Origin: Gavia stellata
Taxonomy: Eukaryota; Chordata; Aves; Gaviiformes; Gaviidae
Direction of reading: 5' to 3'
Length of the DNA stretch: 64,000 nucleotides
Assembly (NCBI RefSeq): GCF_030936135.1
Contig: NC_082617.1
Span: 2,848,001 to 2,912,000 of the forward strand
Part shown: positions 1 to 12,167 of the stretch, piece after piece
How positions within the stretch are numbered: the first letter of the stretch is position 1
How the letters are laid out: the number at the start of each line of letters is the position of its first letter
Notes under the pieces: generated by a model
The model's database searches: none
What the model saw: the letters and a program-made list of their open reading frames with translations, nothing else
Told to the model about the DNA's origin: nothing
Program-made: the position numbers and the translations under genes

Positions 1-905
1 GGTGGTCTTAATATTGTGGGGGTCTTATAATGAAAGATATCTTGACAGCTGTCCATTGGCTGCATGATGAGAGAGACTCGCACCCCGGGACCCAAAATTC
101 ACCTCCTGCCAGATCTCACGCAATGACACACCAGCACCTCGTAGCTTTGGATCTAAAAAGATGCCTGTGACCCAGTTTGCTCTAGGTCTGACAGCTGCAG
201 CATGAGTGCGCAGAGCTCCCAGCTCACTCCTTATCCTAATCCTCTGACGTGCAGCAATCCCAGCCGCAATTACAGCCCCGCTGTGCTCGGTGCTGCACGT
301 ACACACCCCAAAGGTGTCTCCATAGATGAGACTGCCAAGAGAAAGCAGTGGTGCAAGGATGCACCCATGGCTTGCTGAAAATCCGTAGCTGGCAGATACC
401 AGTCTCTTCATCTGCAGTTCAGGGATAAATTCACTGGCTGAATTTCCAGACCAGCAAAGCTGAACTGCACCTTGCACCGTCTAGTTGTACAAGTAAAATG
501 ATTAGCACTGGGAACGCAGCCAGGGGTGGAGACAGCTCCAGTGCAGAAATAGCTTGAAAGCCATGAGGGTGGCTGGGTTATAACTGAGGTTAGAGGCAGA
601 TTTCCTCACTGTCTTCAAGGAGGAGAGCAGGGAGGCATTGGACAATAACTTGCACTGAGGTCTGAATTACCCCAGTGCTAGCAAAAGGATGCAGTGCAGA
701 GAACCTAATGGAATAATTTTATTTACTAGAGGCCACCAAACAACTTGCATCAAGCAGCCAGGATAATGTCATAGGACTGTTTGGTTTTTTTAAGAGAACC
801 TAAGGGAATTAGGTACCTCATCAAAACCAAAAATCTCTAGGGGCTGCCGTCTAACCCAGCCTCATTTGGGGAGGTGGGACCAAGCCGGATGATTTGTGCA
901 GGGCC
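1..905. other. Intergenic, no supported gene
   Basis: I see no gene here. The longest open frame is on the minus strand (about 25-411 from its first ATG, 128 codons). It matches no family I know and has no supporting splice or promoter signal, so I do not call it. The rest is ordinary non-repetitive sequence leading into a CR1 fragment. Confidence 0.5.
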
Positions 906-1181
906 CTGCACCTGACTAGCGACAGGACAAGAGGAAATGGCCTCAAGTTGCACCAGGGGAGGTTTAGGCTGGATATTACGAAAAATTTCTTTACTGAGAG
1001 AGCGGTGAAGCACTGGAAGAGGCTGCCCAGGGAGGTGGTGGAGTCACCATCACTGGAGGTGTTCAAGGAACTTGTGGACGTGGCACTGGGGGACATGGTT
1101 TAGTGGGCATGGTGGGGTTGGGTTGATGGTTGGACTTGATGGTCTTACAGGTCTTTTCCAACCTTAATGATTCTGTGATTC
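905..1181 (+). mobile_element. CR1 LINE 3' end (5'-truncated)
   Basis: This is the 3' end of a CR1 non-LTR retrotransposon in sense orientation. It carries the familiar CR1 tail: a stretch encoding a remnant of the form [41 protein letters not shown], then the GGTTGGACTTGATGGTCTTACAGGT block, and it finishes with the short ATTCTGTG-type terminal repeat near 1168-1181. The 5' part is missing, as is usual for CR1. It belongs to the same subfamily as the copy near 27.1 kb, with which it shares long identical runs. Confidence 0.9.
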
Positions 1182-4100
1182 CATCTGAGCTGAACGCGCA
1201 GCCCACCCTGCCTGCTGTCACAGCCGGCTTTGCCCAGCCCGTCCCTGTCCTGATACCTGCTCCTGCTGCTCCTCTAGCTGACTCCGGCCAGTTTGAGAAA
1301 GCAGAGCCACGAGGTCTGCGTGTGTCACATGGATCGTTCACAGATTGCACCATAAACAGGTGAAGCTCTGTGGCCGGGAAAACTGGAAAATTACAGGAGG
1401 AATTCGGATCCATTTAGTGGAATTAAGATTGTCCTGCACAGACACCCTGATTCTGGTGTAGCCTGGGCTCATACATCACGCTGCAATAATGCTGAAGCTT
1501 TCTTGAGTGATGGCCCTCGAGGCCAGGTTTCCCAGTTCTCAGAGAGCACAGCTGGAGCCAGATGTTCACCCTTCAGTATAGGCTTTGGGCTTAGAAAACA
1601 CTCAGAAATGGTTGTGATATCTGTAGCCTGGTTCTCCAAAGAGTTCAAGGCATGGCTCAGCACTACAAGAAAGCTTCCTTGTGCCTTGCGTCAGGTCAGG
1701 AGCACCACAGCACAAAGCCAGCTCAAAAGTCAGATTCACACCGGTCGGTTTAATGCTGGACCAGGTACCATCTGTCCACGGCAGCCTGGCCCGAGTATCA
1801 CCTCTCCTCTCGCAGCTGATACGGTGCCAGCATGCGAGCGTAAAGAAAGCCGCAATATTGGCTTTGATTTAATTGACAGAAAGTGACTGTACGCCCACAC
1901 CTGCACCAGGCTGAACGAACGGATCTGGGGCACCCAGCCGAGCTCAGCCCCAGTGTCGGCGGCGGTGGAGCGTGATGGCTGTTCCCACTATGCACGCAGC
2001 CGTTGAGCTGCCTCTCGCTGCTGGGTACCATCTCGAGCTAGGAGGAATGAGAGCGAGGGGCTGGTGCGATCTGAGATCCCAGGATTATTGACTTTTAGGA
2101 AGGATTTGCAGACATTGCCAAGGAAGTCACCCAAAACCCTCCTGTATGAGCTTAAACCTCAGCTAACAGCAAGGCAGACCTCCTTGGAAGAGCTGGATGT
2201 AAGGCCACCTCGCTTCCCAGCATGACCTGGAACCAGGCCAGTGCTGTAGAGGTAAAGCTTCATCTCCTGCCACAGGGCCTGAGCTGCCACCTCCCCAGCC
2301 TGTTCGTTACAAGTAATTAACATGAAAACCAATTAGGAAATTAAGTTATAAAGCAGCAAGCTAATTAGGACATGGGAGAACTGTCTCTTGACTGTACCCT
2401 CAGCACAGGCAGGGATTTCAGGGCTCTTCCTCCTTTTGTGGATGTTGAATAGTAACAAGCTCTGTTGTAAAGCAGCTTTTTCTCACATTCACAGCTTTTC
2501 CCCAGCTCTGTCTTCCTCCGCTCCTGGAGTGGCTGGCGGCTCCCCCACTCCCTGCCTCCATTCATCAGCCGCTTCTGGTGTCCCACGGCACTTCTGCTCC
2601 CCGCCAGCCTTTCCTCACTGTCCCCCTCCACCGCTTACGGGCACGGGGGGAAATGATACCTGGATGATTTCTATTGACAGAGCCACTGGGGATCACAGGA
2701 GGAACGTCTCTGAGCAGGATCTAGAAAGAGAAGAGGTCTCTAATTGCCAGCCCCAGAGATCACCGCTGCGCTGCCCTTTTTGCAGGGATGGGGAGGGGAC
2801 GCGCTTCACCCCATATGAATTTCATTGCAAATTCCTACGGATTCCACATCACCCTCTGCACAGACAGGAGAATGTGCACATTCGCTGCACCAGTCTTTTG
2901 CAATCTTTGCAAAAGCTAGATATAAAACCGGTAGTGAAGGTGTTAGCCAGGAGGAAGGAAAGAAAAGCCCGGGACACAGCACCTAGGGAGAGTAGAAAGG
3001 CCCGGGGCAAGCGGGCCAGAGCACTAGGTCATCCCAGAAGAGCCCTAGGCGAACACAGCCCCACTGCTCCTGCAGCCGAGCCAGCTCTGCTAGAGTGTCC
3101 TGGGCACGTGGCGTGGTTGATCGTGGTGTGGGTGATTCATGGCGTGGTTGGTTCACACCCTGGATAACTCCCCGAGAGAACGCAGACTGGAACAAGGGTG
3201 GCAAAAGCCAGGCGTGCACGTTGTTGGGTTTAGCGGTTTCAAGGAAAACTGCTCAAAGGTGTTTGAAGGGGGAGTTTCGAAGAGCCAAGTTTGGTTTCAG
3301 TGACCCAGGGGGTCAGTCCTCAGGGTCCTGACAGGCTGTTTATGGGGTCCTGAGCTTACATTTGTGCACTTGCAGTTTAGCAGCTGTTTCCAAGACCTCC
3401 GGTAGCTGGGACAGGGAGGGTCCCCATCGCCACTTCAGGTGCACAGGAGAGGCTCACCCCTGGGTCTCCGCAGTCCAGGCACCCTGAGCATCAGGGGCTG
3501 CAGCAGGACCAGCACTGGCCCTTCTCTTGGCAGCAGTGGTGGTGAACCCCGTTCTGCTGACCAAAATTCCCTGTCCTTTCAGGAGCCTCCGCTAGATGCA
3601 GGAGATGCGCCCCAAGTCTGACCCACACCAGTAATGATGTCTCGCTTTGTTCCTCCCTAGCAATGCCACCAGATCAAACCACTCCAGCTTCTCCAGGCCT
3701 CTGGTGCACTCGGTGCGCAGGGAGAGGTACAGGGACTGGAGGAAACCGGGGCGGATCATCCGGAAAGCGTGAGGATGCATCTGTTGGTCAGCGTGGGGAG
3801 AGATTACTGAGCCAGAGGCGACCATCCCTCATGAGGTCTGCACCGACTTACCACCTCTCAGCAGCAGCCGGCATGAGAGCATCCTCCAGGCACCGTGATC
3901 TGCAACCTGCAGCTTTCTCCTTCGCACTGAGCCTGGCACGACTGAGAAGGAACGAGCTGCTTCCTGCTGGGAACGCATCCCTGCGTGGTGAGGAGCCGGG
4001 GTGGAGACACCTCAGCCAGCAGTGGGATCGCCGGAGGTGGGATGAGGCTTTTGCCACCCAACACAGCGAAGTGACATTTCTTCTTCCCAAAGGGTCGAGT

Positions 4101-7100
4101 AGATGGAGAGTAGATTTCTTGGGGGAAGAATGAAATTTGCTCCTGCACGGGCAACCCTGGGAAGCCTCTAAATGGTTTCAATCTCCTCTCCTTCCACCCA
4201 AGGACTGCGTGGCCGGTAAGCAGCATTTCCCAAAGTGATTGGAAAGTCTTTGGTGTCCAGTTTGTCACCGTTCCCAGGAGAACTTGCCTCCACTGGGCAC
4301 CCAGAAGTCACGATGCTTTGGAAATGCTGTCTCCCTGTTAAGTCTCATTCACTGGGAGTCTGTAAATTTTTTTCTGCTTTTCTTCACCCTTGTTAAATGA
4401 CTTACTCCGGGGTGGAAGGGAGAAAATGCCCTGAACTGGTGACTCAGAGTTATGCCACCAAATGCAATTTACTGCAATGACCTTGTAATTAGATTTCTTT
4501 GGAGCATTCCCAGCAGTCAAGCCAAATGTAAGAGTGACTTTCTAATGAGCAGATAGATGGGAAAGGAATACAATACTGCTCTTTTATTAGAGTCTGCGAT
4601 TTAGGCATAAAATTAGATTTTTAGAGGCAAAAATCAGTTGTCACATCCTGCCCCCCACGTAGCAGTCGTAGGCAGGACCAGGAACCACTGAGCACCGGAG
4701 GGATTCTGACACTGAGCTCCTAACAGCAAATGTCCGTGGCCGAACTGCCTGCCTTATTTGCTGAACATAATGTTTGGCACAAAGGCAGCCTGTTTTTCTC
4801 GTTGCCAGCCATTTATAAACCTGACTCAGGCTCACAGACGCATTATCCAGAAGTAGATAGGGAAGGGAGTCGGAATAGATTATGCATTCATTATCCAGAA
4901 GTACCCACCAGATACATTTGCACACTTGTCTGCTGCTCAGTTGTTTGCAAATTGTTCCTGTCGGTTGACGCTGTGTTTGTTCAGTCACCCACGGCAGGAG
5001 TCACCTGGCCCAAGGAAGAGCTCTGCACCGCAGCTAGGCATCCAGACCCCTGTGCTGCGAAGAGGGGCACGTGAGGGGCTGTGATTCGTCTCCTCCACAG
5101 TTAGACATCGGAAGAAAGCTGGCTGAACCGTGCTCTTGAAGTGCCCCATCCTCTCTCCCAGGCAGGCTGGATGAGTAGCTCAGATGTAGACCTTTACTGT
5201 TAGGGGAGATGAAGTTTTTGCCTTGGGAGATGAAATTCATGCCCTGTGTTCGGATGTTTTTGAAAAAGGAGATAGGAGTAGCAATTAACCCCTTCTGCAC
5301 ATTTCAAAGCTTAAACTCTCTGCAAAGATGTGCCTCAGCTCTGTGACACTGTGGCTCTTTCCCGAGCTGTCCGCTGCTTATCCCAATACATGCAGGTACA
5401 TCCACAATAACAGAGCAACAAATGGTGTCAGGAGGAAGAATACTCAGACAGCATTTCTGGGTGGGGGGGGGACTTTGCTTGCCTAGAGTTGAGTCTGCCC
5501 TGGTCTTATGGGGGACGTGCAGCTGGATGTTCTCCCTGCTCTTCTGCTAGAGCGTGTGTGAATGTGCTGGGAGCACTTGCTATGCAAAAAGTGTTTAAAT
5601 TAATTACTGAAGTCGTGCAGGATAGGACTGGCCTCACCGCACAAGCTGGGCTCCTAGCTGCAATGGGACAGACTGAGCAGGGACAGACTGACCTGAATGG
5701 GGCAGGCAGATGTCCTGACTGCTGTACACTTAAGGAACGGTGAAGGGACAGGAATGCCTTGCTCTGCTGATCACATGCTGGATTTATCCCTGTAAATATC
5801 GTCATGTTTACTTCCAATAAACTCTTTTACATATATGACGTTTAGATTGTCTCCGTTCTCGTTCAGGCCTTGCATCTCTCACTACTGGTTTTGGCTTTCG
5901 CAGCCTGGGAGCCAGCCAAGGCGGTGCCTGGAAGCCACCCCAGAGGGACAGCTGGTGGTGTGAGGGGTCATCCAGTACGGCTAAAAGCATCTTTGATGTT
6001 GGATTTGTAGCACAACTGTTTGTTCTCTTGTCCTTTATACAGAGGAACACGTGACTGCAAACCAGTCTTGTTTTGGGTGGTTGTATGCTTTGCTTTGCTT
6101 TTTTGCAAATATTCAAGTTGCTCTGCAGCTCTGTCGGAGAAAGTCCTGCCCAAGCAACACACCTCGTGGTGGGAGCTGATGATGGCGGAGAGCTCAGGAT
6201 CCACCCATCTTCTGTGGTGTGGACCCCCAGAGTCCTGAGGGAGCGATGCAACCCAATGGCCTGAGTCCCGACCCCCGGGGGGGCTCACCTTCAAGTTGGT
6301 ATTTGCACAATTAACCGGGTTGACCGAAGGTCCAGGCTAACAAGGGTGCAGCCAAGGGCGGCCAGCTTGCATCTGTCTGCTGAGGTAACTTAAGTCCCCT
6401 GCAGGGTTTGGGTCTGATTCTGCATTCTCACCCCGCTGTTCCCCCATAGCACCCTTGACCACACATTTACCCCCCGTGCCGGGGAGGTGGGTGGCTCCTC
6501 AGCGAGGAAGGGCTGTGCTGCAACATCCCGATATACAAGAAATTACTCTGAACAGGAACCCCCGAGAAGACACACCTTGCACTGTAGCCAGCAACATCTC
6601 CGACACAAAACCGGCACAGCCGCTGCACTGAGCCATGCTCTTTAGTGCAAAAAAAAAAAGGAACGCCCCCCCCTCCCTGCACCCCCCAAAAAAAGAACTG
6701 AACAGAGGACTTGCTGTAAGCCCTGCCGCAGCCCCTCGCCCCCACCGCGGTGTGCTGCACGCTCCTCGAGTGCTGCCCGGTGCGATGGAAATGATGGAAG
6801 GGAGTCACCTCGTGTGGCTTCAAACCGCATCGGATGAAGTCCCGGGGCAGGGGCTGTTGGCTCTGCGCTAAACAGACTCTGTGGGCTGTAGGCTGTACGC
6901 TAAACCACGCTTTACTTGGAAACTTCCCTTTTGGCTTGAAATAGTTCAGCGAAGTTTCCAACACTTCCACGGTGAGCCAGTGAAAGCCCGATCACCCCAG
7001 CGCTGGCTGCTAGCAGGAGCGTTCAGGGAGGTTTTAAAGCATCAGGTTTTGACCATCTGTGGGGAGAACTTCCTGCAGGGACTGTTTTCACCTGGTCCCA

Positions 7101-10100
7101 AAGAGTTCATTGGGATGGAGCACCAGGATATCACCCTCTGGGCTTTTAATCTCAGCTATGGCTGTTGCCCTGCCTGATGAAGCAAAGGGTTTGTACAAGC
7201 TGGAGCTGCTGGCAGTGAGTCAACACAATGGAGATCAGCTTCTGAATATCTCAGCAAAGCCCTTTGGGGGTTTTCTTTTGCTTGGGAAAAAGTTTCAGAA
7301 ATTCACATTTTCTGACCTACAGTATGATGCTTGTTGAGAGTATTTGGTGTGACTCAGGGGCACGCCTCCCCATCCAGATCTTATGATCCCACCAAATCTG
7401 CAGCTTTTACTGAGCCAAAAGAGTAAACAGCATCCCAAAACTGCTGGGTTTAAATGCTGCAGCTGAGGTCTTGGGCTGGGTCAAACCGGAGAGCTGAAGC
7501 CCTCCCTTTGGTGTCAAACTCTGCCCGTGAGGTTACAGCTACTCACGTTTATTAGCATCTGCAGTACCTGGAAACCTCAACTGGCTGCCCAGCTCACCCC
7601 ACACAGCCCCGCCGCTGCGGTCACCGGCCCGCTGGTGGTTTGGGGGAGCGGTGTCACCTCAGCCCTGCTGAGCTCTGCACCCCTCGATGCTTCCTGCTGT
7701 GGCTGGACCCCGCTCCCCGGTGCTCGGTGGGGTCAGGCTACGCGCTGCTCATCAAAGCAACCGCTTCACCTGCGTCCTTGACTTGCAGGGACTGTGCTCC
7801 ATTCACCGGCATCTCCTAGACCTTCCCCTGGTGAGAGCAACCCCAGATGTTCCTGCTTTTGGAGGATTTTGAGCAAAAGCAAGCTGTTCTCATAAATCAG
7901 CTGCTGCTTTTCCTGCCTGCAGTTCTCTGAGCTGCTGCAGTTTCACTACCGAGGTCTCCTTTCCACCACGGGGTCACCGGAGCTGCTTCCTGCCCATCGG
8001 TTCTTTTCTTGGTGAGTCTGAAGGAGCTCAGGTGCTTCTGCTGCTCTGCCACCAGCTGCACCACGGACTGACCCTCGTAGGAGGACGGGGTAAGTCTCCC
8101 CTGTGGCTGTGTGCGTTGTTTTATTCATATTCTGTTTTACCAGGAATCCATTTCTCAAGGCATAACTCTCCACGGGTGTAATCCCATGCAATGCTGTTGA
8201 GGTTTCACAAGGGCTGAAACAGATGAGGGGTTTTTAACACAAGGAGCAAGCAAAATTCCTGTAGTGCTCTGAGAGATGCAGGGCTGGATGCTGGTCCTGA
8301 TTCCGCCCCTTCACATCCAGTTTAGCTCTAATTCTACTGCTGTCTTCCAGGTAAGTGTGTGGCTAATGGCTTGTGCGATTCACCTTCAAGTTAAGTGAAA
8401 ATTAAATTTTTTTCCTGCTTGAGCTTGTTAAGTTAAAGCAGATTTCAAATTTTTGAGTAATTCTTAGGTGTTTTCTTCTTACCGCTCAAATTTTCTCCTC
8501 TCAGTCAGAGTACAGATCCTCTGCCTCTTTCATTAAGAAATTATTGCATATATTAAAACTTGCTTTCTACAGAGTGGGCGTCAAATCCAGGTCACGGCTA
8601 GCATGGGGAAAATGAAGGCCATGACCTTGGGGATTTTTGTCACCCTGAGAGCTGAGCTGGTCGTTGCCGCCGCAGCGGTTCTGCTTTGGGTAGAAAAGAA
8701 AGGATCCACTTGTTGCCAGTGTGGCTGCTCTCTGCAACCGGGTGGGATTTCTGGAGATTTGTGGATGATGATGCCAGAAAGCATTTTATTAAAAAGTCCT
8801 CAATTTGGAAAGATTCACTTTTTGGGAAAAGTAGTGAAAGACAGAGGAAAGCAAGCGGTTAATGGCTGCAATAGCCGTAGACCTCTCTGTATTAGAAGCC
8901 ACTGTCTGTAGCCGATGGCTTCACAATCAGCATTCCCAACCCCCACCCCCCGGGTTAGACTCCCAAAATGGGAGTTAAAGGCTAGATTAAAGAAATGACA
9001 CCCGGTTTCAGCCAGGCTTGGGGAAGCCCTGGTGAGGATGAGCTGCTTCTCCATCCCTCCTGAGCTGTTCAAGCCACTTTCCTTCATCAGCCGCCACATT
9101 CAGCCACCCCGGAGCACGCAGGAAGGTGCAGTTTAGTTGCAAGTTTCTCTGGCCGACCAAAGCCGGGAGAGACCGAAGGTGCCTCTGTCTAAAAACGCAT
9201 CAACTGTAAAAATGCCTTCAAGCCTGTTTTCTCCCCGGCATCTGTCCCCCACCCCTCGGGATGCAGCGCAGAGCTGCGAGCTGTGACTGCAGGGCAGGCT
9301 GGGAGCATCTTCCTGGAAATGGCTCATTACACGGAGCCATTACCCCAAAGTGGCATTTTGGGGAGATGCTGGGATGCGACTTGGTCATACCCCAAAGGCA
9401 GAGTGAGTGATGACCGGTACAAGAGCCAGGGTGTAAATCCAAGTGCTTAAATGTAATCAAAAGTGTCTGATTTCAGAATCATCCACGTGTGGATGTGAGG
9501 CTCCCAAATGGCGAGGGAAATGTTTTACCGCTGGTGAGACACCAATGGGCTTAAAAGCTGCATCCCAAAAAGGGCCGGGCTCGGTGCCTGCCAGGCAGAG
9601 CTCGGTGCTGCCGTGACGGTCTCACTCCTCGCCCCACCGTCGCTCCTGCCAACAGGAGCCTGGCACAATTTTGGGTCGTCCCATGGTTCCAATTGCACTC
9701 AATGGAAAGAGCAGCTTTGGAGGATGCTGTGCCCCCAACCAGCCTCCCAGCTCTTGGTGCCGCTGGCAACGAAGAGGTACCTAAAGGGTGTCAGCTGGCA
9801 TGGGTGGAGGGAGCAGCATCAGCCACCTGCCCTGTGGTCCTCCCTCCAGGAGAGAGACCCAACTCATGCAGCGGAGACGCTCCCTTCACCAGGCTGTGAA
9901 TAAACAGCAGCACCTCGTACCCCACGGGGTGTCCTGCTTGGCGGGACAGTGGGAGAAGTTTGGGTACGGCAGCTGAGCAAGGCGGACGGAGGGTGCACGG
10001 GGGCTGCTCTGTCTGCAGGGCTGGGAAGTCTGGCAGCGGGAGAGGGTGTAGGTCAGTGAGCTGCTTGCCAGCTGCGCTGTAACAAAACCAGTTGAAATAA

Positions 10101-10375
10101 TTGTAGCGTGGGTGATGCTGGGATCTCACTAGTGATTTTAAATGCAGAGGCTTTTGGAGCCAAGCAGTAACAGCATCACCTATTTCATCTTCCCCCATCA
10201 GCAGTTAGTAGTGGTGAACATTTAAGCTGCTCTTGCGGTTCCTTTGCAGCACAATCAGAGAAAGTCAAGCTGAGCGTGGCAGGTTCGAGATTGATTCCCA
10301 CGAGGTGGTATATTTGCGTGTGAAAAGCAAGACTTGGCCCCTTGCACCTGCCAGGTCTCCTCCTGGGGAGGCTAG
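1182..10375. other. Intergenic, no supported gene
   Basis: No exon, RNA gene or repeat could be supported in this 9-kb stretch. Open frames on both strands are short, overlap one another and lack recognisable domains. Several lack an ATG. Small homopolymer runs occur (G near 5463-5471, A near 6650). An AATAAA at 5816-5821 has no gene upstream that I can identify. Confidence 0.5.
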
Positions 10376-10387
10376 GATAAATAGGGG
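10376..10387 (+). promoter_or_regulatory. Possible TATA-like element upstream of the receptor
   Basis: The sequence GATAAATAGGGG lies about 210 bases upstream of the preferred receptor ATG and resembles a TATA box. If it is used, transcription would start near 10405-10410. This is weak evidence because upstream 5' UTR exons are also possible: a good splice acceptor follows at 10537-10538. Confidence 0.25.
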
Positions 10388-10536
10388 TCAGCTTTTGGCC
10401 ACAGATCTTCGGGATCAGGGATCATTTGAAAACCTGCCTCTGCTGCTTCAGCCACTGTTGCCTCTGATCCAGCTCAGCCTTGGGATGATGAGCTTGGGTG
10501 GTTTCACTGCTTTCTCTTTCCCACTCCACCCCTTGC

Positions 10537-10538
10537 AG
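10537..10538 (+). other. Candidate 3' splice site of a 5' UTR intron in the receptor gene
   Basis: A long pyrimidine tract (about 10508-10536) ends in TTGCAG followed by GTCAGC. Many P2Y-type receptors have their whole coding sequence in one exon preceded by a 5' UTR intron, so this is a natural place for the coding exon to begin, 55 bases before the ATG at 10593. No donor partner was identified. Confidence 0.4.
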
Positions 10539-10592
10539 GTCAGCACAGAGGGTTCTCCTAAGTCCTTGGAGCCACTGGCCTCCCTCACCTTC

Positions 10593-11516
10593 ATGAACAC
10601 CAGCGTGGTCTGCATGCCCCAGGGGCTGCACCCCACCATCCCTGCCCTGGGGACCCTTCTCCTGCTGGGCAGTGTCCTGCTGAACGGCATGAGCTTCTGG
10701 GTGTTCTGCTTCTGCATCAAGCAGTGGGATTCAGGCATGATCTTGCAGTTCAACCTGGTACTGGGAGATGTCCTGATCATCCCTGTTGCTCCACTCAGGA
10801 TTTCCTACCTCAGCCTCGGCAACCAGTGGCCATTTGGGCAATTTCTCTGCCAGTTCGAAGCCTTCCTGCACAGCGCCCACGAGTACAGCAGCATCTATTT
10901 CCTGACGCTCATCTGCATTCACCGGTACTTTGTCATTGTTCGGTACAAGAGCAAGTCCCTCTGGAAGAAGAAGAGCTTCTTGAGAAAGCTGTCCTTGTTC
11001 GTCTGGCTCATCCTCTTTGTCCAAGGGCTGCCTTTCTTCTTCCTCCTCAAGACTTCAGTTATTGATGGCTCAGCAAAATGCCTAACTATTAATCAGCCAG
11101 AGCTGTCCTCTGTTTACTTCTTCTACAACATGGTTTCGGTTGTGGTCTCTTTCCTCCTGCCCTTTGCCATTTCCTTGACTTGCGGAGCTCTGTTGGGATC
11201 TGCCATTGCTAAAGCAGCAAAGAAAAGCTCCAGAGGGAAGAAGATGAAGAGCAGGTCTCTGCAGATGATAACAGTGTCTCTGGTGATTTTTGTCATCTGC
11301 TTTGGCCCCCTGCACATCTGCAGGACCATCAGAGTCATTGTGAAGTACTATGGCATGTCTTGCAAACTCTTGCACCAAACAGAAGTTGCCTACTATGTCA
11401 GCTGGGTGTTCACCATGGCAAACACCTGTCTGGATCCCCTGATTTATGTGTTTGCCAATGACAAGTTTAAGAAGAGCTTTGCTGACTCCTTTCGAAAACG
11501 CTGGGGCACCAAGTGA
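10593..11516 (+). CDS. P2Y/OXGR1/SUCNR1-like class A G-protein-coupled receptor
   Basis: Intact single-exon receptor of 307 residues with seven hydrophobic segments. Visible landmarks: N31 (1.50), D59 (2.50), W79 in the first extracellular loop, C86 (3.25), H110-R111-Y112 in place of DRY, W138 (4.50), C163 in loop 2, P190 (5.50), CFGP at 236-239, the P2Y-type HxxR motif at H241/R244 in TM6, and DPxxY at 281-285. A second cysteine pair, C7 and C257, matches the extra disulfide of P2Y receptors. N2 sits in an N-glycosylation sequon. The intracellular loop 3 and the short tail are basic. I chose the ATG at 10593 because it includes C7 and follows a good splice acceptor. Its Kozak context is weak, and an in-frame ATG pair at 10485/10488 would add 35-36 residues. 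Closest recalled relatives are OXGR1 and SUCNR1, but R3.29 and R7.39 are replaced by A90 and W271. The ligand is therefore unknown and I assign no symbol. Confidence 0.88.
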   Translation: MNTSVVCMPQGLHPTIPALGTLLLLGSVLLNGMSFWVFCFCIKQWDSGMILQFNLVLGDVLIIPVAPLRISYLSLGNQWPFGQFLCQFEAFLHSAHEYSSIYFLTLICIHRYFVIVRYKSKSLWKKKSFLRKLSLFVWLILFVQGLPFFFLLKTSVIDGSAKCLTINQPELSSVYFFYNMVSVVVSFLLPFAISLTCGALLGSAIAKAAKKSSRGKKMKSRSLQMITVSLVIFVICFGPLHICRTIRVIVKYYGMSCKLLHQTEVAYYVSWVFTMANTCLDPLIYVFANDKFKKSFADSFRKRWGTK

Positions 11517-12161
11517 GTCTGATGAAAGGTCCGGGAGCCACCCCAGACCTTCCCAGGGGATCCTGTGGGGCGGCTGCTGAAGATCCAGACCTTGAGCTTA
11601 CTCCTCCTTCTGTTCTATCCCAAGTCCCCAGAGCTACTGGTAGCAGCACTGCAGGAGTTTCAGGGTTTCTCTATGTTCCTCCGGTGTTATCGAGGGGTTG
11701 TTCCTCCGGGCAGGGACACCCTGGGCTGTAAGGAAGCTCCGACTAGGCGCCACTCCTGCCAGTACCCCGGGTGGCTGGATCTCCCAAACGTGGGCTTCTT
11801 TACGCTGCTGAAGTGGCCAAACCCTATTGGGCGCGAAGGGGAAGTAGGGAGAGAATTTACACCTGAAGTCATAAATCATGAGAAAATCCAGTGTACACTG
11901 CCATGAATTTCCTGCCCATGAATATTTTGTGTTTTTTCTTTTCCGTCAAGAGCAGGGTCTGTGGGAGTGCTGAGCCGAGGAGTGTGCAGGTCTGAGTCCA
12001 GCACCCCGGCACAGGGGAAAATAACCCACATCCAGGCACCTGATTGACCCTTGGCCACCCAGAAGTTGGCAGCTCCCCAGCCCTGGAGGCAGTCCTGACC
12101 TGAGTGCTGTTGTGCTGCGACCAGACGCACTCTTGCCCAGCAGTTGGCTCTTTCCAGATGA

Positions 12162-12167
12162 AATAAA
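12162..12167 (+). terminator. Candidate poly(A) signal for the receptor gene
   Basis: The hexamer AATAAA lies about 650 bases after the receptor stop codon, and the next usable ones are further away. A 3' UTR of this length would be normal. There is no transcript evidence. Confidence 0.4.

Noticed and set aside
25..411. 128-codon minus-strand frame from an ATG at 411
   Set aside because: No similarity to a known family and no supporting promoter, splice or poly(A) signal; could be chance.
2388..3167. 259-codon plus-strand open frame
   Set aside because: It begins at TTG, not ATG, and its composition is random-like with no recognisable domain.
10233..10592. Upstream in-frame extension of the receptor by up to 120 residues
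   Set aside because: The frame opens at a TTG codon and the added sequence has no receptor-like features. A splice acceptor inside it suggests it is leader or intron.
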